Shown here piece after piece: positions 21,969 to 29,722 of a stretch of 35,531 nt of DNA (position 1 is its first letter; each line of letters begins with the position of its first letter). Both the position numbers and the translations under genes were made by a program. The notes beneath the pieces were generated by a model that did no database searches, was not told the DNA's origin, and saw only the letters and a list, made by a program, of their open reading frames with translations. The DNA comes from an uncultured Desulfovibrio sp. (GTDB lineage: Bacteria; Desulfobacterota; Desulfovibrionia; Desulfovibrionales; Desulfovibrionaceae): NCBI GenBank assembly GCA_900547595.1, contig URHE01000010.1, forward strand, positions 1 through 35,531. Reading direction: 5' to 3'.

Positions 21969-23471
21969 ATGTTCGAGAGCCTTTCCGACAGACTTTCCGG
22001 TGTCTTTCGTTCCTTCGGCAGCCGCCGGCTCACCGAGGAGAACATCCAGGCCGGCCTGCGCGAGGTGCGTCTTGCCCTGCTTGAGGCGGATGTCAATTTC
22101 CGGGTCGTCAGGGACTTTGTGGAAAGCGTGCGCGGCAAGTGCCTGGGGCAGGCCGTGCTCAAGGGCGTCAGCCCGGCGCAGCAGGTGGTCAAGATCGTCC
22201 ATGACGAACTGGTGGCCCTGCTGGGCGGCGAGGCCGCGCCCCTGGCGCTGGAGGGCCACGGGCCCGCGGTGATCATGCTGGTGGGCCTCCAGGGCTCGGG
22301 CAAGACCACCTCGGCGGCCAAGATCGCCAACCTGCTGCGCCGGGGCAGGCACCGGCCCTATCTCGTGCCCGCCGACGTGTACCGGCCCGCGGCCATCGAC
22401 CAGCTCGAAGTGCTGGCGCGCGAACTCGACATGCCGGTCTATCCCTCCACGCAGGACATGGCCCCGGTGTCCATTGCTGAAAATGCCCTGGCTGCGGCGC
22501 GGGAGGCGGGCGCGGATGTGGTCCTGCTCGACACGGCGGGCAGGCTGCATGTGGACGCGCCCCTCATGGACGAACTGGCCGCCATCAAGGCGGCGGTGCG
22601 GCCGCAGGAGATACTGTTCGTGGCTGACGCCATGACGGGGCAGGACGCGGTGACTGTCGCCGAGGCGTTCAACGAGCGCCTCGGGCTCACGGGCGTGGTG
22701 CTCACCAAGATGGACGGCGACGCGCGCGGCGGCGCGGCCCTTTCCATCCGCGCGGTGACGGGGGCGCCGGTAAAATTTGTGGGCGTGGGCGAAAAGCTCT
22801 CCGAAATGGAGGTTTTTCATCCGGACCGCATCGCCGGGCGCATCCTCGGCATGGGCGACGTGCTCACCCTGGTGGAAAAGGCGCAGGACGCCTTCGATGC
22901 CGGAGAGGCGGAGGCCCTGGCCCGCAAGATGCGCAAGGCGAGCTTTGATCTGGAGGACTTCCGCACCCAGATGCGCCGGGTCAAAAAGCTCGGCTCGCTG
23001 GAGAGCATCCTCAAGATGATCCCCGGCCTCGGCGGCCTTGGCGACAAGCTGGCGCAGGCCAACGGCGCCCTGCCGGAGGCCGAGCTCGCCCGCGTGGAGG
23101 CAATCATCAATTCCATGACCCCGGCGGAACGGCGCGACCCCGACATCCTCAACGGCAGCCGGCGGGCGCGCATCGCCAGGGGCTCGGGCACCAGCGTTGC
23201 CCAGGTCAACCAGATGGTGCGCCAGTTCACGCAGATGCGGAAGATGATGCAGGGCATCATGGGCGGACGCGGCGCGGGCAAGGGCATGCCCCGCATGCCG
23301 CGCGGGCTGCCGGGCGCTTTTCCCGGCATGGGAGGCATGCCCGGTCTCCCCGGCATGGGCGGCATGCCCGGCATGGGCGGCGCGCCTGCTTCCGGGCATG
23401 GCGGCGCCAGATCAGCGGCGGCGAAAAAGCGCAAAAAGAAAGAGCGCCAGCAGAAACGCAGAAAAAAATAG
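21969..23471 (+). CDS. ffh: signal recognition particle protein Ffh
   Basis: 500-residue SRP54 GTPase that binds 4.5S RNA and signal sequences and delivers ribosomes to FtsY at the membrane. Domains are the N four-helix bundle (1 to about 90), the G domain with GLQGSGKTT (about 105), DTAGR, TKMDGDARGG and the IBD, and a methionine-rich M domain from about 300. The M domain ends in a Gly/Met/Pro repeat (GMGGMPGLPGMGG) and a very basic tail (KKRKKKERQQKRRKK), both longer than in E. coli. The ATG at 21969 follows GGAG and begins the conserved MFESLSDRL. First gene of the run ffh-rpsP-khpA-rimM. Confidence 0.97.
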   Translation: MFESLSDRLSGVFRSFGSRRLTEENIQAGLREVRLALLEADVNFRVVRDFVESVRGKCLGQAVLKGVSPAQQVVKIVHDELVALLGGEAAPLALEGHGPAVIMLVGLQGSGKTTSAAKIANLLRRGRHRPYLVPADVYRPAAIDQLEVLARELDMPVYPSTQDMAPVSIAENALAAAREAGADVVLLDTAGRLHVDAPLMDELAAIKAAVRPQEILFVADAMTGQDAVTVAEAFNERLGLTGVVLTKMDGDARGGAALSIRAVTGAPVKFVGVGEKLSEMEVFHPDRIAGRILGMGDVLTLVEKAQDAFDAGEAEALARKMRKASFDLEDFRTQMRRVKKLGSLESILKMIPGLGGLGDKLAQANGALPEAELARVEAIINSMTPAERRDPDILNGSRRARIARGSGTSVAQVNQMVRQFTQMRKMMQGIMGGRGAGKGMPRMPRGLPGAFPGMGGMPGLPGMGGMPGMGGAPASGHGGARSAAAKKRKKKERQQKRRKK

Positions 23472-23494
23472 TCATCGGCGCGGAACGCCGGCGG

Positions 23495-23523
23495 CTTGCC
23501 CTTTTGCGGGTGCAACGCTACAC
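23495..23523 (+). promoter_or_regulatory. candidate promoter for rpsP
   Basis: TTGCCC (23495-23500) and TACACT (23518-23523) are 17 bases apart, matching the consensus hexamers at four positions each. It lies in the 80-base gap after ffh and would add transcription of rpsP onward to that from the ffh promoter. Confidence 0.4.
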
Positions 23524-23551
23524 TTGAAAAACAAGCAAGGGAGCTGAACTC

Positions 23552-23791
23552 ATGGCTGTGAAACTGAAACTGACCCGTCTCGGCAGCAAGAAACATCCGT
23601 TCTACCGTGTGGTGGCCGCCAACGACGAGACGCGCCGCGACGGGCGTCCCCTGGAATTTCTGGGCTACTACGATCCCATGGTCAACCCGGCGGAAGTCAG
23701 GCTGGATGCGGAAAAAATCCGCACATGGCTGGGCCGGGGCGCGGAACCCACCGACACGGTGCGCTCCCTGCTCAAGAAACATCTGGGCTGA
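23552..23791 (+). CDS. rpsP: 30S ribosomal protein S16
   Basis: 79-residue small-subunit protein S16, an early-binding assembly protein of the 16S rRNA 5' domain. It starts MAVKLKLTRLGSKKHPFYR and continues with the conserved VVAANDETRRDGRPLEFLGYY and the PTDTVRSLLKK end. Length is typical. GGGAG lies eight bases before the ATG. It sits between ffh and khpA as in many Proteobacteria. Confidence 0.98.
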   Translation: MAVKLKLTRLGSKKHPFYRVVAANDETRRDGRPLEFLGYYDPMVNPAEVRLDAEKIRTWLGRGAEPTDTVRSLLKKHLG

Positions 23792-23894
23792 CGCCTGTGG
23801 CGCGGCCCCGCGTGTCCGCGGCTTCACGCCGTCTGCGCCCGCGTGCGGCGCCTTCATGGCGTGCGCGTGCAAGGGGCCGCAGTGGAGGTGCCTG

Positions 23895-24125
23895 ATGAAA
23901 GCTCTGATCGAAAATATCGCCCGGTCGCTGGTGGATGATCCCGACGCCGTCCAGGTGCGGGAAGTGGAAGGCGACCAGGCCACGGTGCTGGAGCTCACGG
24001 TTTCCGGCGAGGATCTGGGCAAGGTCATCGGCAGGCAGGGCCGCACGGCGAGGGCCATGCGCACCATCCTGGGGGCCGCATCCATCCGCGCGGGCCGGCG
24101 CACGGTTCTGGAGATACTGGAGTAG
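23895..24125 (+). CDS. khpA: KH-domain RNA-binding protein KhpA
   Basis: 76-residue single type-II KH domain (YlqC/KhpA family). The RNA-binding GxxG loop is in GKVIGRQGRTARAM (about 45-58), and the terminal helix ends RRTVLEILE. In other bacteria KhpA with KhpB binds many RNAs and affects cell size and septation. The ATG at 23895 follows a strong GGAGGTG. The gap to rpsP is 103 bases of GC-rich sequence with no clear gene. Confidence 0.93.
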   Translation: MKALIENIARSLVDDPDAVQVREVEGDQATVLELTVSGEDLGKVIGRQGRTARAMRTILGAASIRAGRRTVLEILE

Positions 24126-24133
24126 GCAGCTCC

Positions 24134-24745
24134 ATGACCGGGCGCGCCACGGCATCTCCGCAAGCCCGCGGACACGGCGTTGGCCGGGGAGGCGGGGGAG
24201 CGGACGCTCCGGCCGGTGTTCCGGCGCCGGAGGGCTTTGTCCTTCTGGGAGCCGTGGCCCGTCCGCATGGTATCCGGGGGGAGCTTGCCGCGGACTGGTA
24301 TGCGGACGCCCCGCCCGGCGATTTTCCGCGTCTCTGGCTCTGTCGGCGCGGCGCAGCGCCCCGCGCCGTGGCGCTGCTTGCCGCCCGTGCCCACAAGGGG
24401 CGCCCCCTGCTGCTGCTGGAGGGCGTCACCACCCGCGATGCGGCCGAGGCCCTGCGCGGATACGGCCTGTGCGTGCCGCGCGCTGACCTGCCGGAGCCGC
24501 CCGAGGACGAAGCCTATCTCGCCGACCTGCTCGGCGCGGATGTCGTGCTCCCGGACGGCAGCCGCATCGGGCGTCTTGACCATGTGGAAATGCCCGCGGG
24601 GCGGGAGGTCTGGGCCATCCGCACGGACAGCGGCCGCGAGGTCCTGTTCCCGGCCCGGCCCGACTTTATCCGTTCCTTTGATCTCGCGGGCCGGCGGGTC
24701 TGCATCGAGCCGCCCCCCGGCCTGCTGGACGTGTACCTTGCCTGA
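24134..24745 (+). CDS. rimM: ribosome maturation factor RimM
   Basis: 203-residue 16S rRNA processing protein that assists assembly of the 30S head and binds S19. The N-terminal reductase-like beta-barrel carries LLGAVARPHGIRGELAADWY (about 37-56). The C-terminal PRC barrel includes GREVLFPARPDFIRSFDLAGRRV and ends with GLLDVYLA. About 30 Gly/Ala-rich residues precede the conserved start, so a later start is possible, but no better ribosome-binding site was found. It overlaps the mutM start by 8 bases. Confidence 0.93.
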   Translation: MTGRATASPQARGHGVGRGGGGADAPAGVPAPEGFVLLGAVARPHGIRGELAADWYADAPPGDFPRLWLCRRGAAPRAVALLAARAHKGRPLLLLEGVTTRDAAEALRGYGLCVPRADLPEPPEDEAYLADLLGADVVLPDGSRIGRLDHVEMPAGREVWAIRTDSGREVLFPARPDFIRSFDLAGRRVCIEPPPGLLDVYLA

Positions 24746-25604
24746 ACTTCCCGAAGTGGAAACCGTGGCGCGCACGCTCGCGCCGCATGTGACGGGCTGC
24801 CGCATCACCGGCGCGGAAGTGCTGCGGGCTTCGGCCATCCATCCCCTGAGCCTGCCGCTGGAAACACTGGCGGGGCTGCGCATCGCGGGAGTGCGGCGGC
24901 GGGGCAAGCTCCTCCTGCTGGAGCTTGCGCCCCATTCGCCGTCCGTGCCGGCAGACGCGCCAGCGCCGGACACGCGGCCCAGCCTGCTCGCCGTTCATCT
25001 GCGCATGACCGGGCGCCTCCTGCCGCGGCCGGCCGGGAGCCCGCCCGGCGCCCATACCCGCTGGATCCTCGACCTCCAGGCGCCGGACGGCGCGGAACAA
25101 CGGCTGTTCTTTGACGATACCCGCGCCTTCGGCATGGTCCTGGCGGCCACGCCCTCCCTGCTCAAACAGTGGCGCTTCTGGCGTGAACTCGGCCCGGAAC
25201 CGCTGGAACTCAATGAGGCCGGATTTGACCGGCGGCTCCGGGGGCGCCGGGCCATCAAGGCGGCGCTGCTGGATCAGCGGGTGGTGGCGGGCATCGGCAA
25301 TATCTATGCGGACGAGGCCCTGCACCGGGCCGGGATCGACCCGCGCCGTCCCGTGGCGGCACTGGAACCGGCGGAACGGCGTTCCCTTCTGGCCGCCCTC
25401 AAGGCGGTGCTTCTGCTCTCCATCGCCCAGTGCGGCAGTTCCATCCGCGATTACCGCGATGCGGACGGCAACGCGGGGGCCTTTCAGAACAGTTTTGCCG
25501 TGTATGGCCGCGGCGGCCAGCCGTGCATGGGCTGCGGGCGTCCGCTTGCCGTGTGCCGCGTCGCCGGGCGCACCACGGTCTTTTGCCCCGCCTGCCAGCG
25601 CTGA
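24738..25604 (+). CDS. mutM: formamidopyrimidine-DNA glycosylase (Fpg), TTG start
   Basis: 288-residue DNA repair glycosylase/AP-lyase removing 8-oxoguanine and formamidopyrimidines. The start must be TTG at 24738, because catalysis needs Pro2-Glu3 directly after the initiator and the next codons read PELPEVETVARTL. RRRGKLLLLEL holds the conserved Lys, VVAGIGNIYADEALHRAGIDP is the helix-two-turn-helix, and QPCMGCGRPL...CPACQ is the C-terminal zinc finger with four Cys. It overlaps rimM by 8 bases with no clear ribosome-binding site, so translation is probably coupled. In many relatives trmD occupies this position after rimM. Confidence 0.95.
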   Translation: MPELPEVETVARTLAPHVTGCRITGAEVLRASAIHPLSLPLETLAGLRIAGVRRRGKLLLLELAPHSPSVPADAPAPDTRPSLLAVHLRMTGRLLPRPAGSPPGAHTRWILDLQAPDGAEQRLFFDDTRAFGMVLAATPSLLKQWRFWRELGPEPLELNEAGFDRRLRGRRAIKAALLDQRVVAGIGNIYADEALHRAGIDPRRPVAALEPAERRSLLAALKAVLLLSIAQCGSSIRDYRDADGNAGAFQNSFAVYGRGGQPCMGCGRPLAVCRVAGRTTVFCPACQR

Positions 25605-25654
25605 AAGCGGGGGAGGCCGCGCCGGGCACACGGCGCGGCGGGAAAGGAGGGCGC

Positions 25655-26626
25655 ATGGCTGAACGGCCCACAGTTGACGTGGCGCTCCAGATTTTCGGCA
25701 AACCGTACCAGACGGCGCTCTGTCTGGCGTCGTTCATGCGGCATATGGGCGACCTGGTGCGGACGGTCTTTTTTGTGCTTGAACCCGCGCGTCCCGGCTT
25801 CGACGCGCTGGAGGTGGAACGGCTGGCGGGTTTTGTGCCGCGCATGCGCCCGGTCATGACGCCTCTCTGGCTGCGCGTGAAACCGCTGGAGGCGGAGCGG
25901 CTGCGGGAGGACGCCTATCGCCATTCCCTGCGCTACCAGTATGCGTGGGAAAATTCGGACGCGGACTGCCTGTTCGTCCTGCACAATGACATGGAGTTTC
26001 GCGGCGACGTCCTCACCCCCATGCTGGAGGCGCTGCCCGGATATGTGGCCGTCGGCCCGGTGGGGCAGTGCTGGAATTGTCCCGCCTCCCGCGCGGAGAT
26101 TGTGGCGGCCTGCGGCGTCAACGGCGGCGTTCCCTGCCGTCCGGAGGCCTATGGCGATTTCCGCTGCTCCGCCGGGGAGCTCCATGCCCTCTACCGCGAG
26201 GCGCGCGCCTCGGGCATGCGGCTGCGCGTGCCGGGGCATCGCCGCTTCGGGGATGAATATGAACGCCGCCCGTGGCCGCTCCCGGAATGCCGCGTCAATG
26301 AATGGTGCTGTCTTGTGGACCTGCGCGTCGCGCGGGCCGCGACGCTCCCGCTGGGACAGGCGCGCCCCTTTGGCTGTTATCTTCCGTATCAGGACCTCGG
26401 TGTGGCCTGGTTCCGGGACATGCACCAGCAGGGCATGCGGGCGCGCCATTTCGCGCTCCCTGCGTATGCCCGCCACCGGGTCGGCCATCAGGCGCTCTTC
26501 GACGAGGCGCAATACCGCGCCGCCGAAGCCGATGCCGCCGCCGTCCTTGCGCGGGACTACCCCGAACATGCGGCGGAGCTGCGGCGGCGGGGTTTTGTCC
26601 TGCCCGGCGCGGAGCAGGTTTCCTGA
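25655..26626 (+). CDS. putative glycosyltransferase (GT2-like)
   Basis: 323-residue protein resembling a nucleotide-sugar glycosyltransferase. After an N-terminal VDVALQIFGKPYQTALCLASF segment, the sequence ADCLFVLHNDMEFRGDVLTPM near residue 105-125 has the strand-acid-x-acid arrangement used by GT2 enzymes for metal and UDP binding, here HND. The C-terminal half holds four or more conserved-looking cysteines and the PYQDLGVAWFRDMHQQG segment. No membrane helix is seen. A strong AAGGAGGG precedes the ATG. It is last in the plus-strand run and convergent with comEC. Acceptor and sugar are unknown. Confidence 0.65.
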   Translation: MAERPTVDVALQIFGKPYQTALCLASFMRHMGDLVRTVFFVLEPARPGFDALEVERLAGFVPRMRPVMTPLWLRVKPLEAERLREDAYRHSLRYQYAWENSDADCLFVLHNDMEFRGDVLTPMLEALPGYVAVGPVGQCWNCPASRAEIVAACGVNGGVPCRPEAYGDFRCSAGELHALYREARASGMRLRVPGHRRFGDEYERRPWPLPECRVNEWCCLVDLRVARAATLPLGQARPFGCYLPYQDLGVAWFRDMHQQGMRARHFALPAYARHRVGHQALFDEAQYRAAEADAAAVLARDYPEHAAELRRRGFVLPGAEQVS

Positions 26627-26653
26627 ACGACGCCGCCGGGAAACGGCGCCGTC

Positions 26654-29254
26654 TCAGAGCGGGTTCCTGGCCGTGGTCACGCGCAACGGCCCCTCCTGGG
26701 GAATGTCCACCCTGATCCTGCCCCGGCTCCCGGTTTCAAGAAAAGGAATGCCCCGTCCGGCGAGCCATGCCCGAAGGCGGTCGCCGGGATAGCCCCAGCG
26801 ATTGCGAAAGCCGCAGCCCGCAAGGACGAGCTCCGGCCCCACCGCCGCATAGAATTGGGGCAGGAAGCTGCCGTCGGAACCGTGATGCGGCGCCACCAGG
26901 ACCCGGGCGGAAAGCTCCGCGCCCGTTTCAAGCAGGTGCCGGAGCGCCGGGGCTTCCGCATCGCCGGGGAACAGCGCCAGCCCTTCGCCGTTGCGGGTGA
27001 GGCGCAGCACCAGCGACGCGTTGTTGCCCGACCATACGGTGTTTCCGTCCTCTTTCCCCGTCGGTCCCTCTCCGGGAACGCGCGGCGGGTGCAGCACTTC
27101 CAGTCGGTAGCCGGAAGCGCCGCCCAGAAGCAGCACGTCCCCGGCGGCAAGCGTTTCGTCCGTGCCGAGGCGTCGGACCTGGCGCCACGGTTCCCGCCGG
27201 TTTCCGGTCGCCTCGCGGCCATTATGGAACAGCCGTTCCACCCGGAAGGCGCGGAGCAGATGGAACAGGCCCCCCAGATGATCGAGGTCCGGGTGGCTGT
27301 TGATGACGGCGCTCAGGCGGGGCGCCTCGTTGTCCGTGAGGGCCGGGGCGAGCAGGGCCTTTCCTGTGTCGAAACGGGGCGAGGCCACGCCGCCCCCGTC
27401 CAGCAGCAGGCGGCTCTGATCCGGGAGGCGCAGCCCCACGGCAAGGCCCTGCCCCACATCGAACACCTCCAGCCGGGGCGCGGCATCCAGGCGGCCAGAC
27501 AGCCGCAGCGCCGGACCAACGCAGAGAAGCAGCAGCCCGGCCACGAGCCAGCGCCGCGTCCGGAGCTTCGTGCCCGGGCCGGTTCCTCCGGCGGACAGGG
27601 CCAGCGCGATGCCCAGGGCGGCAAAGGCGCCCAGTGCCGTCCAGTGCGGCCGCATGAGGGCGGGCTCCTCCAGCAGGCCGTGGCGGCGGAGCATATCCAG
27701 AAAGGTCAGCAGGCCCTCGCAGGGCAGGGCCGCCAGTTCCAGCGCGGAGCGGGCCGCGGCGTCCAGGCCCAGGGCGGCGCAGCCAAGCCCCAGGGCCGCG
27801 CCCGGCAGGACCAGCAGGTCCACGGCGGGCAGCCAGAGCATATTGAGCGGGAACCAGAATCCGGCGGTGCCGAAGCGCGCCAGCAGAAAGGGCAGAAGGC
27901 AGACCTGGATGCAGAGGGAAATGACGAGGATGCGGCCCAGGCCGCGCAGGCAGGCGCGTCCTTTGGCCGCAATCCGGCTCCCCGGCGGCGTCCGCCGGGC
28001 GGGAGGGACGGTCCCCTCCGCCGGAGCGGGCCACAGGCGGCGCATGCCGGGCAGGCAGAGACAGATGACCGCCACGCAGAGGACGGAAAGCTGAAGGCCC
28101 AGATCAAAGAGACTCAGCGGCGTGACCAGCGCGAAACAGGCAAGCGCCGCCAGCAGGGCGTCCAGGCCCGTGGCGGTACTGCCGCGCAGGAGCCAGAACG
28201 TCATGATGCCGAGCATGCAGGCCGCGCGCAGGAGTGATGCGGGGGCATTGCCGAGCCAGAGATAGGCCAGCGCCGGAGGGAGGCTCGCCAGGGCGATCCA
28301 GACGGCGCGCGCCCGGTGCAGATAGATGCCGGGGCGCAGGCGCGCGAGCAGGAGGACGCAGAGCAGTCCCGCCAGCCCGGCAAGGGCGAGATGCTGGCCG
28401 GAAAGGGCGAGGCTGTGCGCCAGACCTGCGGCGGCGAAGTTTTCCAGAGTGGCGCCGGTGAGGAGGGACCGGTCGCCAAAGAGCAGGGCCAGCAGGATGG
28501 CCCCGGCCTGCGACGTGGCATCTCCGCTGACCGCGCCGCAGGCGGTCTCCGGCGCCGCTGTGCGCCCGGAAGGCCGGAGGACCCGCAGCAGGTCGCGCCG
28601 CAGGGCTTCCCGCAGGCGCGCGTCCGGCCGTCCCTCGCCGGAAAGCGATGGGCCGCCCGCCCAGCCCCTGCTCCAGATGCGCCAGAACACGCCCCGGGCC
28701 GCCCATCGGGCCTCCCATTCCCGGTCGGGAGTATTGGCGAACCCGCGTACCGGCACGGGGCGGCGGCTCACGCAGACGCTCTGCCCCGCCAGAGGCCGGA
28801 AGCCCGGCTCTTCCCATGTCCAGACGCAGTCACCCGGCAGGGCTTCGGCGGGCAGGGCTTCGGCGTGTCGCGCGGCGGAACGGGGAGCGGGACGCACCGT
28901 CTCCAGGATGACACGCAGGCGTCCTTCAGGCAGCCCCTGAACATGGCGCACCACACCGCAGACGCGCGGGGCCGGTGTTTTCGCCGTTCCGCCGCGGTCC
29001 GGAGCAAGCCAGTCCGGCCCGGGCGGCGGCGACCGCACAGGTTCGAGCCGCCACCAGCCCACGGCGAAGCCCGTCGCGCACAGCGCGGCCGCCAGAAGAA
29101 CACGCGGCGGCGTCCTGAAGCGGGCATCGGCAAGAAGGAGGAAAAGGGCGCCGCACAGGCCCTCAACAGGGTGGAACGCGGCCAGGACTCCCGCGCACCA
29201 GAACAGCAGGCAGACCTGCCGGACCAGAAGCGGCTGGAGCGGCGGAACGCGCAT
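26654..29254 (-). CDS. comEC: ComEC/Rec2 family competence protein
   Basis: 866-residue polytopic inner-membrane protein of the DNA-uptake channel family. An N-terminal hydrophobic region and an OB-like DUF4131 segment are followed by the Competence domain with the signature GLAHSLALSGQHLALAG near 280. A C-terminal metallo-beta-lactamase-like domain follows, with NSHPDLDHLGG (about 655) and APHHGSDGS (about 791). In competent bacteria it carries single-stranded DNA across the membrane; in others its role is unknown. It lies 12 bases after smpB on the same strand. A 15-base tandem duplication (28836-28865) encodes AEALPAEALP. Confidence 0.92.
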   Translation of the reverse strand: MRVPPLQPLLVRQVCLLFWCAGVLAAFHPVEGLCGALFLLLADARFRTPPRVLLAAALCATGFAVGWWRLEPVRSPPPGPDWLAPDRGGTAKTPAPRVCGVVRHVQGLPEGRLRVILETVRPAPRSAARHAEALPAEALPGDCVWTWEEPGFRPLAGQSVCVSRRPVPVRGFANTPDREWEARWAARGVFWRIWSRGWAGGPSLSGEGRPDARLREALRRDLLRVLRPSGRTAAPETACGAVSGDATSQAGAILLALLFGDRSLLTGATLENFAAAGLAHSLALSGQHLALAGLAGLLCVLLLARLRPGIYLHRARAVWIALASLPPALAYLWLGNAPASLLRAACMLGIMTFWLLRGSTATGLDALLAALACFALVTPLSLFDLGLQLSVLCVAVICLCLPGMRRLWPAPAEGTVPPARRTPPGSRIAAKGRACLRGLGRILVISLCIQVCLLPFLLARFGTAGFWFPLNMLWLPAVDLLVLPGAALGLGCAALGLDAAARSALELAALPCEGLLTFLDMLRRHGLLEEPALMRPHWTALGAFAALGIALALSAGGTGPGTKLRTRRWLVAGLLLLCVGPALRLSGRLDAAPRLEVFDVGQGLAVGLRLPDQSRLLLDGGGVASPRFDTGKALLAPALTDNEAPRLSAVINSHPDLDHLGGLFHLLRAFRVERLFHNGREATGNRREPWRQVRRLGTDETLAAGDVLLLGGASGYRLEVLHPPRVPGEGPTGKEDGNTVWSGNNASLVLRLTRNGEGLALFPGDAEAPALRHLLETGAELSARVLVAPHHGSDGSFLPQFYAAVGPELVLAGCGFRNRWGYPGDRLRAWLAGRGIPFLETGSRGRIRVDIPQEGPLRVTTARNPL
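28836..28865. repeat. 15-bp exact tandem repeat inside comEC
   Basis: GGCAGGGCTTCGGCG occurs twice in a row (28836-28850, 28851-28865). Being a multiple of three it keeps frame and yields the repeated pentapeptide AEALP in the DUF4131-like region. Recent slippage is likely. Confidence 0.85.
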
Positions 29255-29266
29255 GCCGCCGCCGGG

Positions 29267-29722
29267 TCAGGCCAGTTCGCGCGCCATATCCCGCTCCTCG
29301 GCGCGGCGTTTGAGGGTCTCCCGGTGGTCATGGAGCTTTTTGCCGCGCCCGAGGGCGATCTCCACCTTGATTTTTCCGCGGCTGAAATACAGGCGCACGG
29401 GGACCACGGTCAGCCCCTTCTGGGCCACGGTGCCCGCCAGGCGCCCGATCTCGCGGGCATGGAGGAGGAGGCGGCGGGGCCTGTCCGGGTCCTGCGGGGC
29501 GTAGCCCGCGTTGGCGTAGGGCGCCACATGGAGCGAGACCAGCCACGCCTCGCCCTGGCGAAATTCCACATAGCTGTCGATGAAATTCACCTTTCCCGCG
29601 CGGATGCTCTTGACTTCGGGACCGGTGAGGGAAATGCCCGCCTCCAGAAATTCCGAAAGTTCGTAGAGGTGGCGCGCCTTCTTGTTGACGGCAATGGCGG
29701 AGGAGGGGGTTTTCTTGCTCAT
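29267..29722 (-). CDS. smpB: SsrA-binding protein SmpB
   Basis: 151-residue partner of tmRNA in trans-translation. It binds the tRNA-like domain and brings it to stalled ribosomes. Conserved parts are the start IAVNKKARHLYELSE, GISLTGPEVKSIRAGKVNF, GLTVVPVRLYFSRGKIKVE and the basic C-terminal tail DHRETLKRRAEERDMAREL, which enters the mRNA channel. The ATG overlaps the ptsI stop as ATGA, so translation is coupled. No tmRNA gene is in the window. Confidence 0.97.
   Translation of the reverse strand: MSKKTPSSAIAVNKKARHLYELSEFLEAGISLTGPEVKSIRAGKVNFIDSYVEFRQGEAWLVSLHVAPYANAGYAPQDPDRPRRLLLHAREIGRLAGTVAQKGLTVVPVRLYFSRGKIKVEIALGRGKKLHDHRETLKRRAEERDMARELA

Noticed and set aside
23281..23400. Repeated GGCATGGGCGGCATGCCC-like units as a DNA repeat element
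   Set aside because: They encode the Gly/Met/Pro-rich tail normal for Ffh M domains, so protein composition explains them.
23492..23506. Sigma-54-like GGCTTGCCCTTTTGC before rpsP
   Set aside because: The distance between the GG and GC elements is one base too long for a -24/-12 promoter; the sigma-70-type pair at the same place fits better.
26627..26653. Hairpin between the convergent glycosyltransferase and comEC genes
   Set aside because: Only an imperfect GC stem with a bulge and no T-run on either strand, in a 27-base gap; not enough to call a terminator.
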